From positions 35,040 to 99,039 of the forward strand of contig NZ_JAGGOZ010000080.1 of NCBI RefSeq assembly GCF_018614075.1: a stretch of DNA of 64,000 bases, written 5' to 3'. Within the stretch, counting starts at the first letter, position 1. Every line of letters starts with the position of its first letter. The notes under the pieces were generated by a model. That model did not search any database and was not told the DNA's origin. It worked only from the letters and a program-made list of their open reading frames with translations. A program made the position numbers and the translations under genes. Source of the stretch: Streptomyces sp. ISL-94. GTDB taxonomy: Bacteria > Actinomycetota > Actinomycetes > Streptomycetales > Streptomycetaceae. Positions 36,286 to 43,817 of this stretch are shown here, one piece after another.

Positions 36286-37968
36286 ATGACTGAGTATGGC
36301 CGGGGCCGAGGCTCCGAACCGTGGCACCCCGAGGACCCCCTGTACGGGGACCAGGGGTGGACCGGGCACCAGACCCAGCAGGGCCAGGCGCCCTACGGCG
36401 GCGATCAGCAGCAGTACCCGCAGGAGCAGCAGTACCCGCAGGAGCCGCAGTACCAGCAGCAGCCGCAGCAGCCGCAGCCGCAGTACCCCCAGCACCCGCA
36501 GTACGTCGAGCAGCAGCACCAGGGCTACGCCCCGCAACAGCCGGTGTACGACAGCCAGGGCTGGGACACCGGCCAGGGCCAGTACATGGGAGCGGTGCAG
36601 ACCGACCCGTACGTCGCCGCGGACGCGTACGCCTCGCAGCCCATCCCCGTGTACCCCGGCGATGCCCCGGACCTGTACACCACTGAGGACGCCTACCCGC
36701 CTCCGCAGCCCCCGGGCCGGCGCCACCTGGAGCCGGAACCGGTCGAGGAAGTGGACGAGGAGTCCGAGGACTCGTTCTTCGCCGGCGGCGGCGGCGGCGG
36801 TGGCCGCGGCGACGACGACGGCGACGGCGACGAGCCCGGTGGCGGCCGCCGCTCCGGCCGCTCGAAGGGCGGCAAGCCCAAGAAGCGCAGCGGCACGGCC
36901 TGCCTCCTCGCCGCCGTCGTGATCATCGGCGTGGTCGGCGGTGGCGGCTACTACGGCTACAGCTACCTCAAGGCGAGGTTCGGCGCCGCGGAGGACTTCG
37001 CGGGCGAGGGCACCGACGAGATGGTCGACGTGGAGATCCCCAAGGGCGCGGGCCTGGGGCAGATGGGCCGGATCCTCAAGGACGCCGGCGTGGTCGCCAG
37101 TGCCCAGGCCTTCGTCGATGCCGCGAACGCCAATCCCAAGGGCAAGTCCATCCAGCCGGGTGTCTACCCGATGAAGAAGAAGATGTCGGGCGCGGCCGCC
37201 GTCGCACTGATGATCGACCCCAGCAAGCTGAACGTCATCACCATCGGCGAAGGCTGGCGCAACGCCAAGGTGTACGAGGCGATCGACAAGAAGCTGGGCA
37301 AGCCGGAGGGCACCACCCGGGACATCGCCCAGCGCGACGCCAAGAACCTCGGACTGCCCGCTTGGGCCGGGAACAACCCGAAGCTCATCGACCCGCTCGA
37401 GGGCTTCCTGTACCCGGCGCGCTACGACCTCAGCAAGGACAGCACCCCCGAGTCCCTGCTCAAGCAGATGGTCAAGAACGCGACCGACAAGTACACGGAG
37501 CTCGGCATCGAGACCAAGGCCAAGGAGCTGGGCCTGGAGAACCCCCTCCAGGTGGTCACGGTCGCCAGCCTCGTCAACGCCGAGGGCAAGAACCACGAGG
37601 ACTTCCGGAAGATGTCCGAGGTCGTCTACAACCGCCTGAAGAAGACCAACGACGTCACGAACCAGAAGATCGAATTCGACTCGACGTACAACTACATCAA
37701 GGGCAAGAGCGACATCAACTTCTCCATCAAGGAGGCGAGGGCGCTCGACCACCCCTACAACACGCACTACGTCAAGGGCCTGCCTCCCGGCCCGATCGGG
37801 AACCCCGGCGCGGACGCGCTGAGCGCTACGCTCAACCCCGACCACGGCGGCTGGATGTTCTTCGTGTCGGTCGACGGCGACAAGACGACCTTCACCAAGA
37901 CCTACGAAGAGCACCAGACGCTGGTCGCGGAGTTCCTCGAGCGGCAGAAGCAGAAGAACGGCGGGTAG
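36286..37968 (+). CDS. mltG: Endolytic murein transglycosylase MltG (YceG family)
   Basis: A 560-residue bitopic membrane protein. There is an unusually long cytosolic N-terminus of about 200 residues with Gln/Tyr/Pro-rich repeats (QQYPQEQQYPQEPQYQQQ) and an acidic/Gly stretch. One TM helix follows (~206-228, CLLAAVVIIGVVGGGGYYGY). The extracytoplasmic YceG domain then carries the catalytic Glu in ASLVNAEGK and EFDSTYNYI. It cleaves nascent glycan strands and is thought to set their length. The Q/Y/P-rich tail is typical of streptomycete MltG and could tether it to polar growth machinery (inference). aroE follows after 6 nt. Confidence 0.93.
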   Translation: MTEYGRGRGSEPWHPEDPLYGDQGWTGHQTQQGQAPYGGDQQQYPQEQQYPQEPQYQQQPQQPQPQYPQHPQYVEQQHQGYAPQQPVYDSQGWDTGQGQYMGAVQTDPYVAADAYASQPIPVYPGDAPDLYTTEDAYPPPQPPGRRHLEPEPVEEVDEESEDSFFAGGGGGGGRGDDDGDGDEPGGGRRSGRSKGGKPKKRSGTACLLAAVVIIGVVGGGGYYGYSYLKARFGAAEDFAGEGTDEMVDVEIPKGAGLGQMGRILKDAGVVASAQAFVDAANANPKGKSIQPGVYPMKKKMSGAAAVALMIDPSKLNVITIGEGWRNAKVYEAIDKKLGKPEGTTRDIAQRDAKNLGLPAWAGNNPKLIDPLEGFLYPARYDLSKDSTPESLLKQMVKNATDKYTELGIETKAKELGLENPLQVVTVASLVNAEGKNHEDFRKMSEVVYNRLKKTNDVTNQKIEFDSTYNYIKGKSDINFSIKEARALDHPYNTHYVKGLPPGPIGNPGADALSATLNPDHGGWMFFVSVDGDKTTFTKTYEEHQTLVAEFLERQKQKNGG

Positions 37969-37974
37969 CAGGAC

Positions 37975-38799
37975 ATGTCACGGATACGGGCCGCGGTGCT
38001 GGGTTCGCCCATCGAGCACTCCCTCTCACCGGTGCTGCACCGCGCCGCCTACCGTGAGCTCGGCCTCGACGACTGGTCGTACGACCGCTTCGAGATCGAC
38101 GAGGCCGCGCTTCCGGGGTTCGTCGGCGGCCTCGGCCCCGAGTGGGCCGGGCTGTCGCTGACCATGCCGCTGAAGCGGGCGATCATCCCGCTGCTCGACG
38201 GCATCAGCGACACGGCCGCCTCCGTCGAGGCGGTCAACACGGTCGTCCTCACCGAGGACGGCCGCCGCCTGGGCGACAACACCGACATCCCCGGCATCGT
38301 CTCCGCGCTCCACGAGCGCGGCGTGGAGAAGGTGGCGTCCGCCGCCATCCTCGGCGCCGGCGCCACCGCCTCCTCGGCGCTCGCCGCGCTCTCGCGGATC
38401 TGCACCGGCGAGGTCACCGCGTACGTCCGCTCGCGCGCCCGCGCCGACGAGATGCGGCAGTGGGGCGAGCGGCTCGGCGTCGCCGTCCGGACGGCCGACT
38501 GGTCCGAGGCGGCCGCGGCGCTGGCCGCGCCGCTGGTGATCGCGACCACCCCGGCCGGTACGACGGACGCCCTGGCCCCTTCCGTGCCGGACGCTGCGGG
38601 CACCCTCTTCGACGTCCTCTACGACCCGTGGCCGACCGCCCTCGCCGCGGCCTGGGGCCGGCAGGGCGGCAAGGTCGTCGGCGGACTGGACCTGCTGGTC
38701 CACCAGGCCGTGCTCCAGGTCGAGCAGATGACCGGCCGCACCCCGGGCCCGCTGTCCGCCATGAGGGCCGCCGGAGAGCGGGCACTGGCCGCCCGTTAG
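37975..38799 (+). CDS. aroE: Shikimate dehydrogenase
   Basis: A 274-residue NADPH-dependent enzyme reducing 3-dehydroshikimate. Shikimate-binding residues are in GSPIEHSLSPVLH and LTMPLKR. The catalytic Lys/Asp pair lies in the PLKR and DNTD motifs (LGDNTDIPG). The dinucleotide loop AAILGAGATASSALAAL is intact. It belongs with the aroC-K-B-Q genes just downstream, completing four consecutive steps of chorismate synthesis in one locus. Confidence 0.95.
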   Translation: MSRIRAAVLGSPIEHSLSPVLHRAAYRELGLDDWSYDRFEIDEAALPGFVGGLGPEWAGLSLTMPLKRAIIPLLDGISDTAASVEAVNTVVLTEDGRRLGDNTDIPGIVSALHERGVEKVASAAILGAGATASSALAALSRICTGEVTAYVRSRARADEMRQWGERLGVAVRTADWSEAAAALAAPLVIATTPAGTTDALAPSVPDAAGTLFDVLYDPWPTALAAAWGRQGGKVVGGLDLLVHQAVLQVEQMTGRTPGPLSAMRAAGERALAAR

Positions 38800-38833
38800 G
38801 CTTCCCGCCTGCGGATTCGATCACGGGGGCGGC

Positions 38834-39025
38834 ATGGAACAGACGGGTACCGACCAGATGCTCGCGTCGAAGTGGGACCTCCCCTTCGTGCTCGGCGGCA
38901 TGCTGCGACTGGCGTTCGCCAACCTGCCCGACTGGGTCAAGCTGACCGTCTTCGGAATCATCGGTTCCGTCGCCGTGTGGACGGCGGTCACCTGGCTCCG
39001 AGAGCGCGGCCGAAGGGGCACCTGA
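38834..39025 (+). CDS. Small single-span membrane protein, 63 residues
   Basis: A 63-residue ORF starting with ATG. A mixed N-terminal half (LASKWDLPFVLGGMLRLAFANLPDWVK) is followed by one hydrophobic segment (LTVFGIIGSVAVWTAVTWL) and a basic RERGRRG end, giving an N-out/C-in prediction. Codon bias is like that of its neighbours. I see no family. It lies between aroE and aroC. Confidence 0.6.
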   Translation: MEQTGTDQMLASKWDLPFVLGGMLRLAFANLPDWVKLTVFGIIGSVAVWTAVTWLRERGRRGT

Positions 39026-39111
39026 CGGACAAGGCGTCCGATAGCTGGACCGGGGCCCGGTATACCGGTCCGGACATGGGAGGATCAGGTACGGCGGGTC
39101 CGGGCCGCGCA

Positions 39112-39143
39112 CTCCCCCAGCTACCGCTGGGAGGTGCCCCCAG
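39112..39143 (+). repeat. Short interspersed palindromic repeat, copy 3 (aroC leader)
   Basis: CTCCCCCAGC, TACC, GCTGGGAGGT, GCCCCCAG: the palindrome core is perfect apart from one base and shares both ends with the copies at 8696 and 17470. It lies 42 nt upstream of the aroC TTG start. Confidence 0.75.
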
Positions 39144-39185
39144 ATCGCGCCGTGGCTTTAGCAGGCGCGAGCATGAGGAGCATCG

Positions 39186-40370
39186 TTGAGCAGGTTGCGT
39201 TGGCTGACCGCCGGGGAGTCGCACGGACCGGCGCTGGTAGCGACGCTGGAGGGCCTTCCCGCCGGCGTCCCGGTCACCACCGAGCTGGTGGCCGACCACC
39301 TGGCCCGGCGCCGGCTCGGCTACGGCCGCGGTGCCCGGATGAAGTTCGAGCAGGACGAGATCACCTTCCTCGGCGGCGTCCGGCACGGGCTGTCGCTGGG
39401 TTCGCCCGTGGCCGTCATGGTCGGCAACAGTGAGTGGCCCAAGTGGGAGACCGTCATGTCGGCCGACCCGGTCGACCCCTCGCTGCTGAAGGACACCGGC
39501 CGCAACGCGCCGCTGACCCGTCCCCGCCCCGGCCACGCCGACCTCGCCGGGATGCAGAAGTACGGCTTCGACGAGGCCCGGCCGATCCTGGAGCGCGCCA
39601 GCGCCCGTGAGACCGCCGCCCGTGTCGCCCTCGGCGCCATCGCCCGGTCCTTCATCAAGGAGGTCGCGGGCATCGAGATCGTCTCTCACGTGGTGGAACT
39701 GGCCGCGGCCAAGGCGCCGTACGGCGTCTACCCCACCCCCGCCGATGTCGACAAGCTCGACGCGGACCCGGTGCGCTGCCTCGACGCCGACGCGAGCAAG
39801 GCGATGGTCGCCGAGATCGACCAGGCCCACAAGGACGGCGACACCCTGGGCGGTGTGGTCGAGGTGCTCGCCTACGGCGTGCCCGTCGGCCTCGGCTCCC
39901 ACGTCCACTGGGACCGGCGCCTCGACGCCCGCTTGGCCGCCGCGCTCATGGGCATCCAGGCCATCAAGGGAGTCGAGGTCGGCGACGGCTTCGAGCTCGC
40001 CCGCGTGCCCGGCTCCAAGGCGCACGACGAGATCGTCTCCACCCCCGAGGGCCTCAAGCGGACCTCCGGCCGTTCCGGCGGCACCGAGGGCGGTCTGACC
40101 ACCGGCGAACTGCTGCGCGTACGGGCCGCGATGAAGCCCATCGCGACCGTGCCGCGCGCGCTGGCGACCGTGGACGTGGCGACCGGTGAGGCGACGGTGG
40201 CCCACCACCAGCGCTCCGACGTCTGTGCCGTCCCGGCCGCGGGCATCGTCGCCGAGGCCATGGTGGCCCTGGTCCTGGCCGACGCGGTCGTCGAGAAGTT
40301 CGGCGGCGACTCCGTCCCCGAGACCCGGCGCAACGTCCAGTCGTACCTCGACAACCTGCAGATCCGGTGA
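39186..40370 (+). CDS. aroC: Chorismate synthase
   Basis: A 394-residue FMN-dependent enzyme converting EPSP to chorismate. All signatures are present: GESHGPALVATLEGLPAG near the N-terminus, RRRLGYGRGARMKFEQDE, RPGHADLAGMQKYGF, ASARETAARVALGAIA, and the C-terminal RSDVCAVPAAGIVAEAM. The start is TTG at 39186 with GAGGAG 6 nt upstream, followed directly by the conserved SRLRWLTAGESHG. The stop overlaps the aroK GTG. Confidence 0.97.
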   Translation: MSRLRWLTAGESHGPALVATLEGLPAGVPVTTELVADHLARRRLGYGRGARMKFEQDEITFLGGVRHGLSLGSPVAVMVGNSEWPKWETVMSADPVDPSLLKDTGRNAPLTRPRPGHADLAGMQKYGFDEARPILERASARETAARVALGAIARSFIKEVAGIEIVSHVVELAAAKAPYGVYPTPADVDKLDADPVRCLDADASKAMVAEIDQAHKDGDTLGGVVEVLAYGVPVGLGSHVHWDRRLDARLAAALMGIQAIKGVEVGDGFELARVPGSKAHDEIVSTPEGLKRTSGRSGGTEGGLTTGELLRVRAAMKPIATVPRALATVDVATGEATVAHHQRSDVCAVPAAGIVAEAMVALVLADAVVEKFGGDSVPETRRNVQSYLDNLQIR

Positions 40371-40885
40371 CGGGCGGACCTCTGGTCGTCCTCGTCGGCC
40401 CCATGGGGTCCGGCAAGTCCACGGTGGGGGCGCTGCTCGCCGAGCGGCTCGGCGTCCCCTACCGGGACACGGACGCGGACATCATCGCGGCCCAGGGCCG
40501 GGAGATCTCCGACATCTTCATCGACGAGGGCGAGCCGTACTTCCGTGAGCTGGAGCGGCAGGCGGTCGCCACCGCCGTCGCCGAGCACACCGGAGTCCTC
40601 GCCCTCGGCGGCGGCGCCGTCCTCGACGAGGGCACCCGCACGCTGCTCACCGGCCTCCCCGTCGCCTATCTGTCGATGGACGTCGAGGAAGCCGTACGGC
40701 GCGTGGGCCTCGGCGCCGCGCGCCCGCTGCTCGCCGTCAACCCGCGCCGCCAGTGGCGCGAGCTGATGGACGCCCGGCGCCCCCTGTACACCGAAGTCGC
40801 GCGCGTCGTGGTGGCCACCGACGACCGCACCCCCGAAGAGGTCGCCCAGGCGGTCCTCGACGCTCTGGAGTTGAAGGACGTATGA
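40367..40885 (+). CDS. aroK: Shikimate kinase
   Basis: A 172-residue NMP-kinase-fold enzyme. The P-loop is GPMGSGKSTVG, the shikimate-binding residues are in DTDADI and GGGAVLDEGTR, and the lid Arg lies in LGAARPLLA. It phosphorylates shikimate with ATP. It overlaps aroC by 4 nt and aroB by 4 nt, so the block is translationally coupled. Confidence 0.95.
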   Translation: MTGGPLVVLVGPMGSGKSTVGALLAERLGVPYRDTDADIIAAQGREISDIFIDEGEPYFRELERQAVATAVAEHTGVLALGGGAVLDEGTRTLLTGLPVAYLSMDVEEAVRRVGLGAARPLLAVNPRRQWRELMDARRPLYTEVARVVVATDDRTPEEVAQAVLDALELKDV

Positions 40886-41973
40886 CAGACCAGGTGACGC
40901 GGATCCACGTCGGCGCGAGCGCCGGCCATGACGCGTACGACGTGCTCGTCGGCCGGCAGCTGCTCGGCGAGCTCGGCTCCCTGATCGGTACAAAGGCCCA
41001 GCGGGTCGCCGTGATCCACCCCGAGGCGCTGGCCTCGACCGGTGAGGCACTGCGCGGCGACCTGGCCGAGCAGGGCTTCGAGGCGGTCGCCATCCAGGTG
41101 CCGAACGCCGAGGAGGCCAAGACGGCCGAGGTGGCCGCGTACTGCTGGAAGGCGCTCGGCCAGTCCGGCTTCACCCGCACCGACGTCATCGTCGGAGTCG
41201 GCGGGGGAGCCACGACCGACCTCGCGGGCTTCGTCGCCGCCACCTGGCTGCGCGGGGTGCGCTGGATCGCCGTACCGACCACCGTCCTGGCGATGGTGGA
41301 CGCGGCCGTCGGCGGCAAGACCGGCATCAACACCGCCGAGGGCAAGAACCTGGTGGGCTCCTTCCACCCGCCGGCCGGCGTGCTCTGCGACCTGGCCGCG
41401 CTGGAGTCGCTGCCGGTCAACGACTACGTCAGCGGCCTCGCCGAGATCATCAAGGCCGGATTCATCGCCGACCCGGAGATCCTCGACCTGATCGAGGCCG
41501 ACCCGGCGGCCGCGCGCACGCCCGAGGGCCCGCACACGGCCGAGCTGATCTGCCGCTCCATTCAGGTCAAGGCCGACGTGGTCTCCAGCGACCTCAAGGA
41601 ATCGGGCCTGCGGGAGATCCTCAACTACGGCCACACCCTCGCGCACGCCATCGAGAAGAACGAGCGCTACAAGTGGCGGCACGGAGCGGCCGTGTCCGTC
41701 GGCATGGTCTTCGCCGCCGAACTCGGCCGCCTCGCGGGCCGCCTCGACGACGCCACCGCAGACCGCCACAAGGAGATCCTCGCCGCCGTCGGCCTGCCGC
41801 TGACCTACCGCGGCGACCAGTGGCCCAAGCTGCTCCAGACCATGCAGGTCGACAAGAAGTCGCGCGGCAACCTGCTGCGCTTCATCGTCCTGGACGGGCT
41901 GGGCAAGCCCACCGTCCTGGAGGGCCCCGACCCGGCGCACCTGATCGCCGCGTACGGCGAGGTGTCCGCGTGA
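40882..41973 (+). CDS. aroB: 3-Dehydroquinate synthase
   Basis: A 363-residue NAD- and metal-dependent enzyme making 3-dehydroquinate from DAHP. VGVGGGATTDLAGFVAATWLRG is the dinucleotide loop. Substrate and zinc residues lie in AVGGKTGIN, GKNLVGSFHPP, LAEIIKAGF and NYGHTLAHAIEK. The ATG at 40882 overlaps the aroK stop. GTG of aroQ overlaps its own stop (GTGA). Confidence 0.96.
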   Translation: MTDQVTRIHVGASAGHDAYDVLVGRQLLGELGSLIGTKAQRVAVIHPEALASTGEALRGDLAEQGFEAVAIQVPNAEEAKTAEVAAYCWKALGQSGFTRTDVIVGVGGGATTDLAGFVAATWLRGVRWIAVPTTVLAMVDAAVGGKTGINTAEGKNLVGSFHPPAGVLCDLAALESLPVNDYVSGLAEIIKAGFIADPEILDLIEADPAAARTPEGPHTAELICRSIQVKADVVSSDLKESGLREILNYGHTLAHAIEKNERYKWRHGAAVSVGMVFAAELGRLAGRLDDATADRHKEILAAVGLPLTYRGDQWPKLLQTMQVDKKSRGNLLRFIVLDGLGKPTVLEGPDPAHLIAAYGEVSA

Positions 41974-42410
41974 GCCGCAAGGTGCTCGTCCTCAACGGCC
42001 CTAACCTGGGGCGGCTGGGGTCGCGCGAGCCCGATGTGTACGGGGCCACCTCGTACGCCGGGCTGGTGGAGAGCTGCCGTGCGCTGGGCGAGGAGCTCGG
42101 CTTCGACGTCGAGGTCCGCGAGACCAACGACGAGGGCGAGCTGATCCGCTGGCTGCACGAGGCGGCGGACGGCAAGATCCCCGTGGTCATCAACCCGGGG
42201 GCCTTCACGCACTACTCGTACGGGATGCGGGACGCGGCCGCGCAGCGCACCGCGCCGCTCATCGAGGTGCACATCTCGAACCCGTACGCCCGCGAGGAGT
42301 TCCGGCACACCTCGGTCATCGCCTCGGTGGCGACCGGGACGGTGGCGGGCTTCGGCATCGGTTCGTACCGGCTGGCGCTGCGCGCGCTGGCGGACGAGAT
42401 CTCCCTCTGA
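41970..42410 (+). CDS. aroQ: Type II 3-dehydroquinate dehydratase
   Basis: A 146-residue class II dehydroquinase (dodecameric flavodoxin-like fold). Catalytic features are the N-terminal LNGPNLGRLGSREPDVYG with its flexible-loop Arg and Tyr, INPGAFTHYSYGMRDA, EVHISNPYAREEFRHTS and the ending GFGIGSYRLAL. GTG at 41970 overlaps the aroB stop. The longer upstream reading of this frame is antisense-like Arg-rich text and is rejected. A hairpin follows. Confidence 0.95.
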   Translation: MSRKVLVLNGPNLGRLGSREPDVYGATSYAGLVESCRALGEELGFDVEVRETNDEGELIRWLHEAADGKIPVVINPGAFTHYSYGMRDAAAQRTAPLIEVHISNPYAREEFRHTSVIASVATGTVAGFGIGSYRLALRALADEISL

Positions 42411-42428
42411 CGCCTGGGCCGACGCCCT

Positions 42429-42456
42429 GCCCGGCGGTGCTGGTGGACCGCCGGGC
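42429..42456 (+). terminator. Hairpin after the aro operon
   Basis: A perfect 10-bp stem (GCCCGGCGGT / ACCGCCGGGC) with an 8-nt loop lies 19 nt past the aroQ stop. There is no U-tract. Confidence 0.6.
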
Positions 42457-42514
42457 CTCCGGGGTCATATAACGTTCTCGCATCAGTCGCCGGAACGAGA
42501 CGGAGTGGCAGCGG

Positions 42515-43267
42515 ATGCAGCAAGGAGTGGGAGGCGGGAGCGCGGGCTGGGGGCAGTCGGGACCCCGTCCGGCGGCGCCTCCGCAACCGCCGATACCTCC
42601 GGCGCAGGGCTGGCCGGGGACGCCGCCGCCCGGGCACCAGGCCGGGCCGCCGTCCCACGCGGTGACGCCCGTACCGGAGGCCACCGGCCACATTCCGCTG
42701 CCGCCCGCGGTGCCGGGCACCGGGGCGGCCACCCTCGCGGTCCTGCTGATCGGCCCGGCCGGTGCGGGGAAGACCACCGTGGCCCGGCACTGGGCCGGCA
42801 CCCGGCCGGTGCCGACCGCCCACATCAGCCTGGACGACGTCCGCGAGTGGGTGTGCTCGGGCTTCGCCGACCCGCAGGCGGGCTGGAACGAGCACTCCGA
42901 GGCGCAATACCGCCTCGCCCGCCGCACCTGCGGCTTCGCCGCCCGCAACTACCTGGCGAACGGGATCTCCTGCATCCTCGACGACGCCGTCTTCCCGGAC
43001 CGGCCGGTGGTCGGCCTGGGCGGCTGGAAACGGCACGTGGGCCCCACGCTGTTGCCGGTGGTCCTCCTGCCCGGCCTTGAGATCGTCCTGGAACGCAACG
43101 CGGCCCGCTCCGGCAACCGGCGGCTCTCCGACGAGGAGGTCGCCCGGATCCACGGGCGGATGGCGGGCTGGTACGGCTCCGGCCTGCCGATCATCGACAA
43201 CTCGCACCTGGACGTCGAGGGCACGGCGCGGGCCCTCGACGAAACGCTGGCGCGGGCGCTGGCCTAG
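42515..43267 (+). CDS. P-loop kinase-like ATP-binding protein (zeta-toxin/AAA_33-like)
   Basis: A 250-residue protein. A disordered Gly/Pro/Gln-rich N-terminus (~1-75) is followed by a compact P-loop domain. This has Walker A GPAGAGKTTVAR, a Walker B-like ISLDDVREWV, and a C-terminal half with LERNAARSGNRRLSDEEVARIHGRM, which resembles polynucleotide/zeta-type small-molecule kinases. The substrate is unknown. I see no antitoxin gene beside it, so it is more likely a conserved housekeeping kinase than a toxin. The ATG at 42515 has a weak GGAG upstream. It is followed by a repeat element. Confidence 0.78.
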   Translation: MQQGVGGGSAGWGQSGPRPAAPPQPPIPPAQGWPGTPPPGHQAGPPSHAVTPVPEATGHIPLPPAVPGTGAATLAVLLIGPAGAGKTTVARHWAGTRPVPTAHISLDDVREWVCSGFADPQAGWNEHSEAQYRLARRTCGFAARNYLANGISCILDDAVFPDRPVVGLGGWKRHVGPTLLPVVLLPGLEIVLERNAARSGNRRLSDEEVARIHGRMAGWYGSGLPIIDNSHLDVEGTARALDETLARALA

Positions 43268-43307
43268 CGGGGCCCCGCCGCTGCTGGGGCTTCGCCCCGG
43301 ACCCCGC

Positions 43308-43729
43308 GCCTCAAACGCCGGCGGGGCTGCGGTGGTGTCCCCGGGGCGGGGTCTTGGCCGCCGGTCCGGTCCGCGGGGTCCCTCCGGGACGTCTCCTCGG
43401 CTCGCGCACCAAGCCCGGCTTCGACATGTTCAGGGTGGTTGCGCGCTCGTCCTGCGGGGACGTCCCTGCGCGCCCCCGCTCCCCCCGCGGGCAAATATCC
43501 CGGCCCGGCGTACGGGGGAGTCGATGTACACCCGCGCCCGGGCGGGGACGGAGTGGGGTTTGGGGTGGGGACACGTAGGAGGGTCCCCGCAGGACGAGCG
43601 CGTAACCACCCTGCACAGCCGGGACGGCCTTGGTGCGCGAGCCGAGGAGACACTCCGGAGGGGCACCGCCCCGAGCCCCACTCCGTCCCCGCCCGGGGAC
43701 ACCACCCCAGCCCCGTCGGCGATTGAGGC
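43308..43729. repeat. Non-coding element with ~150-bp imperfect inverted-repeat arms
   Basis: The 550-bp gap between the P-loop gene and the M24 gene is dominated by a long inverted repeat. The left arm 43308-43461 and right arm 43583-43729 are near reverse complements. Both contain GTCTCCTCGGCTCGCGCACC, CAGGGTGGTT(G/A)CGCGCTCG and CCTGCGGGGAC, and outward GGTGGTGTCCCCG and GCCTCAA(A/T)CGCCG(G/A)CGGGGCTG. The 121-bp centre has no gene. It repeats CGGGCGGGGACGGAGTGGGG inverted relative to the right arm. No transposase is present, so it may be a non-autonomous element or a large structured RNA. Open frames here translate as low-complexity text and are not credible genes. Confidence 0.75.
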
Positions 43730-43817
43730 GAAACGGTGCGCGGCGGAGACCCGGCGCCGGCCTCGTCCGGACGCGCTCACCAGGACGGATGCGCGAGGCA
43801 CTCGTACGCTCGAAGAC

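Noticed and set aside
42515..43267. Zeta-type toxin of a toxin-antitoxin pair
   Set aside because: No small antitoxin gene lies upstream or downstream, and the long Pro/Gly N-terminus is unlike zeta toxins.
43354..43726. Several 70-150-codon open frames in the inverted-repeat element
   Set aside because: They exist in both directions because the arms are reverse complements; composition is Arg/Pro/Gly with no codon-position bias.
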